In this document: positions 24,801 through 35,587 of the stretch, one piece after another
Layout: each line of letters begins with the position of its first letter
Position numbering within the stretch: position 1 is the first letter of the stretch
DNA from: Melieria omissa
Lineage: Eukaryota > Arthropoda > Insecta > Diptera > Ulidiidae
DNA: 64,000 nucleotides
Assembly (NCBI GenBank): GCA_963971225.1
Contig: OZ020268.1
Span: forward strand, 15,105,032 to 15,169,031
Direction: 5' to 3'
Notes under the pieces: generated by a model
Databases searched by the model: none
The model's input: the letters and a program-made list of their open reading frames with translations, nothing else
Told to the model about the DNA's origin: nothing
Position numbers and translations under genes: made by a program

Positions 24801-27800
24801 ATATTATATGTATAGGGTGTTTTTTTTTAGAGGTATAGAACTTCGAATTGAAATAAAACACAAGAAAATCGTTTTAATGTCCATCAATTTGGCTTTATTG
24901 GAAGGATAATTTTATGCCATTAATGTTTAAATATGATTTCGGGCATGTGGCCGCCGCGGCTGGGTCGAAAAAAGCCAATTCTACAGGTCCAATTTTCAGT
25001 TGATGGACAAAGCTCCAATTGCTGTGCACGGTGGCGAATCGATTCATTCGGGTCCTCTTCAACATTTTGCTCTACAGCGGCAATTGTTTCTTCGGTGCGC
25101 ACTGTTCGACGTCTTTGCGGATGCGTATTATCACATAGAGTAAACGTAGTGCGAAAACGACCCATGGTTAACCGAACTAATTGCTCTGATGGACGATGTC
25201 GACCATAACATGGACGGAGCTTGCGGTAAACTTCGCGAACTGAACCATTATTTTCGAAATAAATTTGCACGATTTGCAAGCGTTGTTCTTTTGTCAACCT
25301 GTTCATGATGAAATGGCAAACCAAACTGAACATAAATGACATTAGAGTTGCCAGATTTGACCACAAAATGCCAGTTTTATCTCTATTCGAAAAACAAACC
25401 TCTAAAAAAACACCCTATATTTATATTATCTTTGGTTCACTCCTTGATTGACGCAAATCAAGCTGTGAAAACAGCTGTTCGACATTAATCTACCAATGTG
25501 ACTGTAATCCAATACACGTTGGCAACTACGAACTTTAATTTACAGTGGGCAAATGTAACGCATGGCCTAAAATTTTTGTCAAATCATATTAGTGAATTAG
25601 TGCACCATTGCTCTTTCGACTCGATTATGAAAATAGAATTTTTGAATAACCTTTCTGGAACAGTATATCCACAAATGATCAACAAAATAAGCAAGTGGAA
25701 CGTTGTATCCCAAGTTAGGATGCACCTAGTAAACAAACAAATATACATGCAGTATGCTTCGAAAGGTTTAAAACGTAGTAATCGCCATTCGTGTTGCCGT
25801 TGTCGGTGCTGACGGCCCGGCTTCAGTGCTTATACGCATTGTGTTTGTTTAATTTATTTGAAGAACATTTGTGTATTCTGCTGCGTTCCATTAACAGTGA
25901 AATGATATCTTTTGTAGATAGATCGACATTGATCGCGTAGTCTGTGCCGCTGACTTGACTATCTTGATTTTGTATAATAAATCAGCAGCACTGCAATCAT
26001 TGCGTCATATTTTTCCATGACTTGGACAATCATTAGCGCATTGATTGACGTTTGCGATTGGAGCTGTGCGGAAATCCAGCTGCTTATGGCAGCGGTTGAC
26101 GCTCGAATGAAGCAACTTCACTTGCTTTTTCACATTAATTGTACATAACACATTGCAATTTAGCCATTCGGAGTATTGTAGCAAATTCGTAGAAATTTAA
26201 CTTTAGCGTGTGCAGATTTTGTGTTTAAATTTCGTATCCACTATGAACTTTGCATGTCTGTACTAATCGCCCCGTGTTGCCTTGCACGTCTCTTCCCTCT
26301 CTTTTTCGTTCACTTGCAGATTTAATCCAGCCTTTAACATGGCAACCATACGCCAAGCATTTACAGAGGCCGTCGAAAGAGGTACGTACCACCACAAAGA
26401 GCACATTAGGCAGTAGCATTCGCTTCGCTTTCGATGCAGGCCGCCGCGCCCCTGCTCCGGTCCAGCTGTAGTGGCTGTAGAATAGGCGCAGCAGCGCATT
26501 CAATTAACACTTGTCCGGCGTTAAGCGAATCTCATAAATCATCACCTCCCACATTCCACCTCCATCAGACAGTCCACCGCCCACACACCTACACATACAC
26601 ATACAAATTCGCATAATCACAACACTGTCGCGCACTCGTATTGTAGCAAATTAAAAACGGTTTCGTCTGCTTTGCCGTTTTCCTTTTTGTGCCTTGCAGT
26701 GAGGATGCCGACACCCACACGTCTGCGCGATCTCATCCGGCAGATACGCGCCGCCCGGACCGCAGCTGAGGAGCGCGCTGTCGTCAACAAAGAATGTGCC
26801 TACATACGCAGCACTTTCCGCGAGGAGGACTCGGTGTGGAGGTAAACTGTGCGCTGCGCTTTTCACTTGAAAACCCGTTTGTCTTGAATGTGCGTTTCTC
26901 GTTGCAGATGCCGCAACATAGCCAAGTTGCTCTACATACATATGCTCGGCTATCCGGCGCACTTTGGCCAACTGGAATGCCTCAAGCTGACCGCGAGCAC
27001 ACGCTTCACAGACAAGCGCATCGGCTATCTGGGTGCGATGCTGCTGCTGGACGAACGTCAGGACGTGCATCTGCTGATAACGAATTGCCTGAAAAAGTAA
27101 GCAACAAATCAGTGCCGCCACCGTTTGGCGGTGGTCTTTGGCGTTATTTATAGCCTTGTTGTTGTGCTTTGCTCATGCGTTTTGTGCTTTGCCTTGCAGC
27201 GATCTGAATAGTTCCACGCAGTTCGTGGTGGGCCTGGCCCTGTGCACGCTGGGTGCCATCGCCTCGCCTGAAATGGCGCGCGACTTGGCCAGCGAAGTCG
27301 AACGCCTTATGAAGTCACCGAACACATACATACGCAAGAAGGCCACACTGTGTGCGTTCCGTGTCATACGGCGGGTGCCGGAACTGATGGAAATCTTTTT
27401 GCCGGCCACACGTTCGCTGCTCAGCGAAAAGAATCATGGTGAGTGCTGGCTAGTTGCTGGTCTTTCTGTTGTTCTGGCCAACAGTTATTTATATAAGAAA
27501 GCATATCTTATCGACTTGCAACTTGTATTTGTGATAATTGAAGAACATCAGCAATAAGAAATATGGTTAAGAATTTGCTTAGTCAATGTTTGGTGAAAAC
27601 ATTGAAATTCCTACTCAACCAATAATTACACACAAGTAGCTTATTATAAGAAATTTCTTCAATTGTATTTGTTTTCTAATTAATAAACCATTTTATTGAA
27701 ACTAATTGATATAATTTGAAATTCTTGCAGGCATACTCATCACTGGCGTAACACTCATCACAGAAATGTGCGAAAACAGCGCCGACACTTTGTTGCATTT

Positions 27801-30800
27801 CAAAAAGGTAAATACTGTTCAATCTTCACGCCACACCCCGCCACCCTAACTGTACTTACTGACAACAACGGCGCCCATACAAAGCGTTCCCTCATCATAT
27901 ACAAAAACCCAACTACACCAATGCCAATAAAACTTCAAGCCAACTAATTTATTGCCAATTGCGTTGAAAATTAACATTCGAAAATCTGTTACAGTACACA
28001 GAAAAAAACGCCAACTTTAATTTAAGACAAGTTGTCTAGCAACGCAACAACCGGCTTGATGCTAATTCTTTTCGAAAACTATTTTGTATATTAAACTGGA
28101 AATGCAATTTTTATTTGTCGAATTCAATGTCGCAGTGACCAACAACTTCTTGTTGTTGTACATGTATTTCACTCTTTACCGCTACAAATACCCAGTACCG
28201 CTAATATATAAATCTTCTTGGCGGCAAAAAACAACCTTTATCGGCTTTCTAACTTGTTACATTTTCCATTCAAAACTTTTGCTAATTGAATACTTTTTCA
28301 TTCTTTCTTGCATTCTTCTTTGATTTATTTCATTTATTACACACGCTTTACATATTTATTTAAATCACTCGTTGCTCATAATGCAAACTTTCATAAAATT
28401 GTAATACTGCAACCAAACTAAAATACAAATTACAAATTGCGAAACTTTGTAATTTGCTTGCCAGGATAGCGGAAATCGAGAGGTATGACGTTGTCAAAGT
28501 TGTACGCACCACACACACACATACATACACATACAAACACCCGTTTTCACGCATCCTTTACTGCTAATCAGAAATTTGTTGTTGTTGTTGCTCTAACATA
28601 TGCCAATTAATGCTTCCAATTTATGTTTATAAGTTTTGAGTTTTTTTGTGAGCAGTCTCACTGCATTTAATATTAGTTTAAGCACACTTATTAGCTTCTC
28701 GCTGTTTACTACTCTTCAGCACTATACTTCCGTACTATCTGCTTTTCAATTTTAACTAACCGAGCCCTTAAATATCTTCTACTATAATACAGCTTTAATC
28801 ACCTTTTGTCACAGTTAACTCTTCCTCTCACAGTACAACTAACTCCGCCTGCCCACCCACCCACCCACCCACCCACCCACCCACCTCAATCTTTGCTACA
28901 CTCGTTACGAAATTTCTCTCTTTTACACTCTGCTCACCGTATTTTTCTCTCTGCCTCTTTTTTTACTATATGCAGTTGCTAGTTTGATTGAAATATATAT
29001 GTATTGACTTGCTTGTGTTGATGTTCCTTATTCACAGATTGTGCCGAATCTGGTGCGCATTCTGAAGAATCTTATACTCGGCGGCTATTCGCCCGAGCAC
29101 GATGTGAGCGGCGTCAGCGACCCGTTCTTGCAGGTGAAGATTTTGCGTTTGCTGCGCATACTCGGACATAATGATCCCGACGCATCGGAGGCCATGAATG
29201 ACATTTTGGCGCAAGTGGCCACCAACACGGAGACGAGTAAGAATGTCGGCAACACCATTCTCTACGAGACTGTGCTCTCCATTATGGACATACGGTGCGC
29301 TTTGATTATTATTATTTTTGTTGAAGTTATTAATTGTGATTATGTTGCAGCTCTGAGGGTGGTCTGCGCGTTTTGGCCGTCAACATACTGGGCCGGTTTC
29401 TACTCAACTCTGACAAGAATATACGCTACGTGGCACTGAATACGCTGTTGCGCACTGTGCACGCAGACACTTCGGCGGTGCAGCGTCACCGCACTACCAT
29501 ACTGGAGTGCCTCAAGGATCCGGATGTCTCGATTAGGCGTCGCGCCATGGAACTGTCGTTTGCACTAATCAATGCACAAAACATTCGTACAATGACAAAG
29601 GAGCTGTTGCTGTTTCTCGAGAAGGCCGATGCCGAGTTCAAGGCGCAGTGCAGTTCGGGCATGATACTGGCCGCGGAACGCTACTCGCCGAATACGCGAT
29701 GGCATCTGGACACGCAGTTGAGCGTGCTGATTGCGGTAAGTGTGACTAGTCACCGTGTGACTAGTTAATTATCCTGAACCAGTCAACCATAAATGTCATC
29801 GTCTCTCATATGATAATTGCGATACAATTATGCAATTAATTTGTGATGAAACATTAACCTCGCGCTTAATTTGTTACTAAAGTGCATTCTTATACTTTTA
29901 AAAATAATAAATAAATAAATAATAATTTTCATACATATTTACAAAAATTGCTTAGCACTAAAGCGGTTAATTATCCTGAACCAGTCAACCATAAATGTCA
30001 TCGTCTCTCTTATGACAATTGCGATACAATTATGCAATTAATTTGTGATGAAAACTTAATTTCTCACTCATCTGTCTTTTGTAGGCGGGCAACTATGTGC
30101 GCGATGACGTTGTGTCGTCCACCATTCAGCTGGTGTCGAGCAGCCCGGTGGCTGAGCAAACGTACATAGCGAACCGCTTCTGGGAGTCACTGCAAGTGGC
30201 CAATCACTGCGAGGACAAGCAGCCGCTGCTGCAGGTGGCCGTGTGGGCGATCGGCGAGTACGGTGACTTGTTCATGTACGGCCCCAACGATGATGGTGCG
30301 TGCAACATTGCTCCAATTAACACTTTCAATTGCTATTGATTAAGATGTTTGCTCTTCTTGCTTGCAGAATTCGAACGTCCCTCTGAGAGCGATCTGATCG
30401 CCATGTATCATAAGTTCTTAACCTCTGCTCAAGTATCAATAACCAGCAAGCAATATGCGTTGGTTTCGTTGGCTAAGCTAAGCACGCGCCTTCAAAATTG
30501 CGTGGAGTAAGTGCATCTCACATATTAATATCTTGTGTGTAGTTGTTTTTGTATTTATGCATATTTGTTTTAATTTGAACGTTACAGCGAAATTCAGGCA
30601 TTGATTACCTCATTCGGCAGCCATCTGAATGTGGATCTGCAGCAGCGCGGCGTCGAGTTTACACAACTCTTTGGCGGCTATAAGCACTTGCGTCCGCCGC
30701 TGCTGGAGAAGATGCCGCCGATGCAAGTGAGTCGCATCTCGTCGCAGAACGGCGAGAGCAGTGGCTCGTACGATGACAATAGTCCCGATCTGATCGAGAA

Positions 30801-31983
30801 TGGTATGGCCGAGGAGCAGCTGGGCAATGAAAGCAATATGAATACCCTGGGTGATAATACGGTGCGTACTTGAAAGACAAAAACAATTCCTTTAAAAATT
30901 AGACGTTTTCAACTCTGTAGAACATTTTGCTGGATCTGCTCGGCGGCGTTGACCTCAGCACACCGGCCGCCACGGATCTGTCCAATGCGGTGGTACAGAA
31001 GAAGAACACAAAGAACGCCAACGACACGTCGAACAATCAGGACATTCTTGATTTGCTCGGCTTGGACATGTTGGCTGGCAGCGCTGTCAATAACACAGCA
31101 CCAACGACAGCAAACATGAATAATGTATTGGATCTGGGATTGGGCGGTATGCCATCGCTGACGATGGCGCCGGCAGCGACAATACCCACAAACGGCAACG
31201 ATTTGGCCAGTATGCTGACGAGCGGTGTCGGTGGCGGCATTGGAGGCACGGTGAGTGGGGTTGGTGGTCTGCTGAATATGCCACTCGACTCTAATAGTAT
31301 TCTGGCGCAGTCCGCCAACGCAGCGAGCGTGCTGGCTTCCGATCTGACGTCGCCGGCAGCAACTGCTAACAATGTCGCTGTGGTTAGTTGTGAAATGTTG
31401 AGCTATTGGAATGCTTACTGATTGCATTTTCTTGGTGTTTACAGCCTCAAGGACCGAAACTGACTGCTTTGGATAAGAACGGAATACTGGTGCAGCTGGT
31501 GTCGGTCAAGGGCAGCGATTGCATGCAAATCTTTATGACGACCACCAACAACTCGGCGAACCCACTGGAGCAATACCTCTTTCAAGTGAGTTTTATTAGT
31601 ATTTGTGCCTAATTTATTCATTTTTATTTAATTCATTTTATATTTATTTATTTTATTACATTACTCAATGTTAATTTACTGAAATGAATATTTGTTTATA
31701 GGCGGCAGTTCCTAAAAGTTTCACCCTACAAATGCTGTCCCCGTCTGGCTCGTTATTGCCACCAGGCGGTGTCATAACGCAGGAAATGCGTGTTGTTAGT
31801 ACGTCCAAGGTGAGCTCTATTCGTTGCGTTTTGCTTTGCGCCTCGCAATGCTAATTCGCTTTCTACTCTTTGCTCCACCAGGCTATCCTTCGCATGAGGT
31901 TACGCATATCATACGTTGTCGATGGACAACCTGTGCTAGAGCAAACAGAAGTCACCGGATTCCCCGACAATTCACCCGAATAG
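18785..31983 (+). CDS. AP-1gamma: AP-1 complex subunit gamma adaptin (multi-exon, alternative starts)
   Basis: Common coding exons are 26320-26381, 26700-26841, 26908-27096, 27200-27438, 27731-27807, 29038-29294, 29351-29735, 30085-30295, 30368-30506, 30588-30861, 30921-31382, 31445-31585, 31702-31809 and 31882-31983. They join to either first exon, 18785-18840 (947 aa) or 23957-23973 (934 aa), or start at the internal ATG 26339 (922 aa); all phases close. Gamma adaptin is the large subunit of the trans-Golgi/endosomal AP-1 clathrin adaptor. The N-terminal trunk is strongly conserved ([39 protein letters not shown]). The hinge has clathrin-box-like motifs NILLDLLGG and DILDLLGLD and is rich in Gly, Asn and Ala. 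The C-terminal ear begins near [16 protein letters not shown]. Intron 1 contains transposons. ARFRP1 and NECAP lie immediately upstream. Confidence 0.95.
19465..20452. mobile_element. TTAA-flanked, piggyBac-like non-autonomous element
   Basis: TTAA at 19461-19464 is followed by CCCTTTCTGGTCAATTTCC, and the right end reads, on the other strand, CCCTTTCCGGAAATTTGTAC next to TTAA at 20453-20456. Exact TTAA duplication plus CCCTTT ends is the piggyBac signature. The 988-bp interior is AT-rich with repeated TTGTACGA/TCGTACAA motifs. A 101-codon frame at 20031-20336 is not recognisable transposase, so the element is non-autonomous. Confidence 0.7.
20990..21481 (+). other. Candidate non-coding leader exon of AP-1 gamma
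   Basis: This GC-richer, G/A-rich segment on the plus strand resembles fly 5' UTR sequence and ends at TGTCAG followed by GTGACAA, a usable donor. Long AT-rich sequence lies on its left. The role is inferred only from composition and the donor; no coding frame is present. Confidence 0.3.
23957..23973 (+). CDS. AP-1gamma: AP-1 gamma alternative first coding exon 1b
   Basis: A tiny coding exon, ATG AAT TCC GAG CAC GG followed by a GTAATT donor, encodes MNSEH plus a split Gly codon. It joins in phase 2 to the exon at 26320, giving [20 protein letters not shown]. This short start matches what I remember of Drosophila gamma adaptin (MNS...[15 protein letters not shown]), so I regard it as the main isoform. 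Confidence 0.8.
24781..25440. repeat. AT-rich palindrome interrupted by the mariner insertion
   Basis: The sequences at 24781-24804 and 25417-25440 are inverted copies of each other, sharing CAAAGATAATATAAATA and a few more bases. Removing the mariner and one TA leaves a near-perfect palindrome with a loop of about 9 bases, so the transposon landed in the loop. Confidence 0.75.
24815..25415 (-). mobile_element. Deleted mariner-type transposon with transposase remnant
   Basis: The ends GGGTGTTTTTTT are inverted repeats, each flanked by a TA target duplication, which is the Tc1/mariner signature. On the minus strand a frame begins [18 protein letters not shown] and continues through the first helix-turn-helix of a mariner-family transposase, with a segment reading [13 protein letters not shown]. 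It then jumps to a C-terminal scrap [12 protein letters not shown] followed by a stop. The central catalytic region is deleted, so the copy is not autonomous. The whole copy is about 600 bp and lies in an AP-1 gamma intron, opposite to the gene. Confidence 0.85.
28465..28482 (+). CDS. AP-1gamma: Candidate in-frame micro-exon of AP-1 gamma (DSGNRE)
   Basis: TTTGCTTGCCAG precedes the 18 bases GATAGCGGAAATCGAGAG, followed by a GTATGA donor. The flanking exons meet in phase 0, so inclusion would add exactly six residues, Asp-Ser-Gly-Asn-Arg-Glu, between LLHFKK and IVPNLVRIL in the trunk. Both splice sites fit the consensus and the surrounding intron is otherwise non-coding. Vertebrate AP1G1 has a small alternative insertion in the trunk as far as I recall, which makes this plausible but unproven. 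Confidence 0.5.
28852..28886. repeat. CCCA tetranucleotide microsatellite
   Basis: About nine perfect copies of CCCA (CACC) in an intron of AP-1 gamma. Confidence 0.95.
29764..30058 (+). repeat. About 95-bp direct duplication inside an AP-1 gamma intron
   Basis: The segment beginning GTTAATTATCCTGAACCAGT at 29764 is repeated at 29966, a 202-bp shift, with about 95% identity over some 95 bp. The second copy runs up to the polypyrimidine tract of the exon at 30085, so duplication of the branch-point region is likely. Confidence 0.85.
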
Positions 31984-34421
31984 AAATAAATCAAAATTAT
32001 TCAAACACACAGTATAAGCATATAAAATAATAGCATACGTAAGCGAAAAAGGAAACTGCAAACACGACAGCAACAACTAAACAAGAACAACCAGCATCCC
32101 TCCCACTCCTCCCTGCCGCCACAATTTAGCGCTGCATATACATAAATATGAACGATATGAATATATATTTTGTAATATACATTAGCAAAGCAATCAATAG
32201 CAACACACACTCACACACTCACACCCAGCAACATACCCCTTGAACATTGTCCTCTCACATCCCACTTCATCTAAAAATTGTAAGATATGCATTCATACAT
32301 GAAATATATTTGAAATAACGCTAAAAGGGAGTGAAAAGGAAAACGTAAAATGCAAATATACGAAAACTGTTGCTGCTTATTGGAAACTGAATTGATTTCA
32401 TACGCGCAAAGACCGTCTCACGCTAGCCACGACAAATGCTAACTACTAACTTCTGATTACGTGATTGAATTGTGTTGTGCATGTCCGCCCACAGTTCTGC
32501 AGAGCTGTGTTGAATGTTATAAGCCTAAAAGTGCATCGCAGGCACAAAACTGTTGGTAGTTTTAATAGTTTTAACCATTTGGTCTAATCTTTTGCTTGTC
32601 TAATAATGCGTCCTGTGTTGGTCACTGCAAACATTTCCATACTAAATTTATGCAAAAAATGTATTAAATTTGTTCCATTGAGTATAGTAAGTGTAATTAG
32701 AGAAGTCGACAGAGCACTTCAGTCAGCTGGCGGCTATGCAACAATGTCGCTTGGACACTTAAATTTGCGCCTTATGTACGGTCACCAATCGACCGACTTG
32801 CTTATTATAATTTAAATAAATTATTGCCTACTGCTTAAATGTCGGATTTTGATTTTATATTTGTTATTGCTTCGTCCAACTTTCCCTAACTAATGTTGTG
32901 TGCGTTTCTAGCTTCTACTTAAAGTCACTTTTGTCATTTTAATTTAAGCGTTTAGGGGTTTTTGTGTGCGTAGGAACAGTGAGAAATGAGCGAAGCAGCG
33001 ATGCAAAACTCTATAATGTACTTAAGTAATTCGGCATATTGTGGGGAGAAACAAGAAGCACGGCGTGCAGAACAGTAAATGAAAAGTGAACTATTTAATA
33101 ATATACACTGAGGAAATCTAGATAATATATAAATTAGTTACATACAGACATAGCTATATGAAATACTATATATAAAATATATATATACATATATAATTAT
33201 TATACAGACATTATTATGAGAGGCGGAACGTTTTATGATTTGAACTGTAAGCAAATACAAGTTTTGTTTTAATAAATGTGGGCACGACTTTTTATTGACT
33301 GCTTTCATTGAAGGTAAGTTTTAGCAAAGTGATTCTTTTTGATGCCAAATCATGGATTAAAGGAATTGAGTTAGTTACATTTTGGCTTCAATGGAGACTT
33401 CAGCCATACATGGGAAATTGTGTTTTTTTAGTTGATTAATAATTTAATTTTCAATATAAATTCAATATTAATTAATTTTATTAATTATAATAACCGATTT
33501 TTATTGCATTTACTGACAAAAATGATTAACAACTTTCCACGGAATACATTTGCGTAGTTGAAATAGTTTTAATCAACAAATTCTAAATAATTTACACATT
33601 TCACTATTGCAAAACACTTCAATACTAAAGTGTAGATTAAACATTTTACTAGTTGATAATCTTAAAAATGATATCTAATATATTTAACAAAACCGAAAAT
33701 ATGTTGTTTCTTTCTGGAACTGGGAACAAAACGTCAACACTTTCAGTGACAAAAAAACACAACAATTTGAAAGGCTTAATTATTTGAATTATTATTTATT
33801 ATTAATTATTTTATTATTAAATAATCCAGCCAACTTAATTTCCAGCTGCACACATTCAACTATAATTCCCAAAGACTGGAATGTAGACTTTTCAAACTTA
33901 TTAAATTAAATATTTCAGTGTGGCAGCACTGACACTTTGGCACCGCTAAAGAAATTGAATTGTCAAATTGAAAAAATAAAAATAAAGTGAAATGGCACAG
34001 TGGGAGCTGTCAAAAAAGGAATAGCATAACAGGACAAGATAGCAAGTGCGAGGGCAGCAGAGGCGGAAAAAAGTGGAATTTATACGGACTTCAATTATTA
34101 GAAACTACCAAATTGCATTAGCAGTGGTTCGTGAAGTTGCAGCAGCCAACCGCAGCGGATAGGGGAGAGCAGCCGGCTTGCAGCCGAGACCGACATTCGA
34201 AACGAATTTTGTTGCGTGCAGCTGAAAAACAGCGAACAAAAAGCCCCAGCGACATCGAGTAGAGATAAGAAATTTTCCACGAAGCGGCCGAGCCGTCAAT
34301 CGTCAGCGCACAGCAACAGCCGCGGCCGCAGCCAGAGCAACAGCTGTAGTCTACATGGCACTTGCAGGTGGTCGTTACCAGCAGTAGAACAGCATTAGCA
34401 AAGCCCCACTCCATCGTCGCC
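31984..34421. other. AP-1 gamma 3' UTR and region upstream of the toothrin-like gene
   Basis: AATAAA hexamers occur at 32815-32820 and 33271-33276, the second followed by GU-rich sequence, suggesting a 3' UTR of about 0.8 or 1.3 kb. TA-rich dinucleotide runs occur near 33165-33200. From about 33960 the sequence becomes GC-richer and looks like the leader of the next gene. No other coding exon was seen. Confidence 0.5.
33271..33276 (+). terminator. Distal polyadenylation signal of AP-1 gamma
   Basis: AATAAA followed directly by TGTGGGC and T-rich sequence, a good cleavage context; a proximal alternative lies at 32815-32820. Confidence 0.5.
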
Positions 34422-35587
34422 ATGTCCTCTGCCGTGGATATACAGATAGTGTCGCCGCCGAATCTGGACAAGATTGAGAGCTTCTTCAAAGATGTTTCGT
34501 ATCGGGAGACGATTGAGTTCAGCGCCAACTTCAATACGCGTCTCTGTCTGGAGCGCCGGCTGCGGTTGCCCTTTCTTGATCCACAAACGGGCGTGGCACA
34601 GAATCACTCTCAGTTGTTCGTGGACAAGCGGCAGCGTATGCCCGGCTTCCGACAGGGCCAGATCTACACGTATCCGGCAACCAGGTGGCGCAAAAGTCGG
34701 CGTCAGTATCTAAGTAAAATGTACAAGTGAGTGGTGCAAAGGACAAGAGACGCGAGGGTTTTTTGTATTAAACGAATTCTTGCAGGTTTCCTGATCGTCC
34801 TTTTCAAGCGCTTCGCAAGGAGCATGAGGCTCTGCTGGCCGGTGCCAGTGCTGTGTCCGCAACTGCCGGCACCGCATCGCCCACGGTGCTTGTGGGCGGT
34901 GGGCCAACGCTGCACGACACTGATTTCAATGGAACCCTGCTGGAGGAGTCGTCGTCACTGGGCGCTGCCGGCGGTGATACGTCCGACAGCAAAGACAGTC
35001 AGCAGCAGCCGCAGCATCAGCTGAAGGACGAACTGCCGAAGGAATGGTTTTACGACGATATGGACATGAACGATGTGGACTCGTTGGAGGAGCCAAAATC
35101 GCCCGCTGACGACGAATACGACTACGACCCGCGCTACGGCAGCAAGAAGCGGCGAAAGCGACGTGCCGGCAAGCGCAACACTTTCACGCCTGGTGAGGGT
35201 GGCGGTGGTGGTGGTGGTAGCGGCAGCGGCAGCGGCCGACGTCGTAGTGGCGCCTGGCGCGGGCGTGGCGGCGCCACTGCGACAGCCGCTGATCCTGCAC
35301 TCGCCAGCATGGATTCGAGCGTTGATAGCGGCAGTGGCGTGGGTGGTGATGTGCCAGCCACACCCACGTCCAGTGGGGCCGGCCGACGTCCGCGCGGTAC
35401 GGGCACGCGCGGTCGGCGTCGCACCAAAGCGAACAACGCGAACGCCTGTGATCCGCCCAGCCCGGGCCTGAACAGCGAGCCGCCGTCGTTCGAGAGTGCG
35501 GCGGCGGCGGTGGGCGTTGTCGGCGACCTGGTGCCGGGTGTGCCCGACGAGCACGGCGACCTACGCAACTATCGCAAGTACCTGTAA
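34422..35587 (+). CDS. tth: d4/DPF-family N-terminal domain protein without zinc fingers (toothrin-like)
   Basis: Two exons, 34422-34726 and 34786-35587, with a 59-bp intron give 1107 nt (368 aa). Residues 1 to about 100 are the Requiem/DPF N-terminal (2/3) domain: [20 protein letters not shown] at 40-59 and [13 protein letters not shown] at 82-94. A second conserved block is acidic then basic: [20 protein letters not shown] near 188-207 and [15 protein letters not shown] near 214-228, a likely nuclear localisation signal. DPF proteins read histone acylation with C-terminal PHD fingers inside BAF complexes. Here no C2H2 or PHD finger follows: the rest is Gly/Ser/Arg-rich and ends at a stop after NYRKYL. 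As I recall, Drosophila toothrin has the 2/3 domain but lacks the d4 fingers, which fits. The start at 34422 has a better context (GCCATG) than the in-frame ATG at 34362. Codon third positions are strongly GC. Confidence 0.7.

Larger units (their letters stand above)
23974..26319. other. AP-1 gamma intron 1b with a mariner insertion
   Basis: The intron is AT-rich and contains the mariner-type remnant at 24815-25415, which sits inside a palindrome. A minus-strand frame at 24601-24861 next to it has no recognisable family. Nothing else supported was found. Confidence 0.5.
27808..29037. other. AP-1 gamma intron containing a candidate micro-exon
   Basis: A 1.2-kb intron between the exons ending LLHFKK and starting IVPNLVRIL. 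It holds the candidate micro-exon at 28465-28482 and a CCCA tandem repeat at 28852-28886. It is otherwise AT-rich. Confidence 0.55.

Noticed and set aside
24601..24861. Minus-strand frame adjoining and partly overlapping the mariner
   Set aside because: It runs out of the transposon end into flanking sequence, so it cannot be a single gene; no family was recognised.
26651..27121. 156-codon minus-strand open frame
   Set aside because: It lies antisense to well-supported AP-1 gamma exons and has no independent signals.
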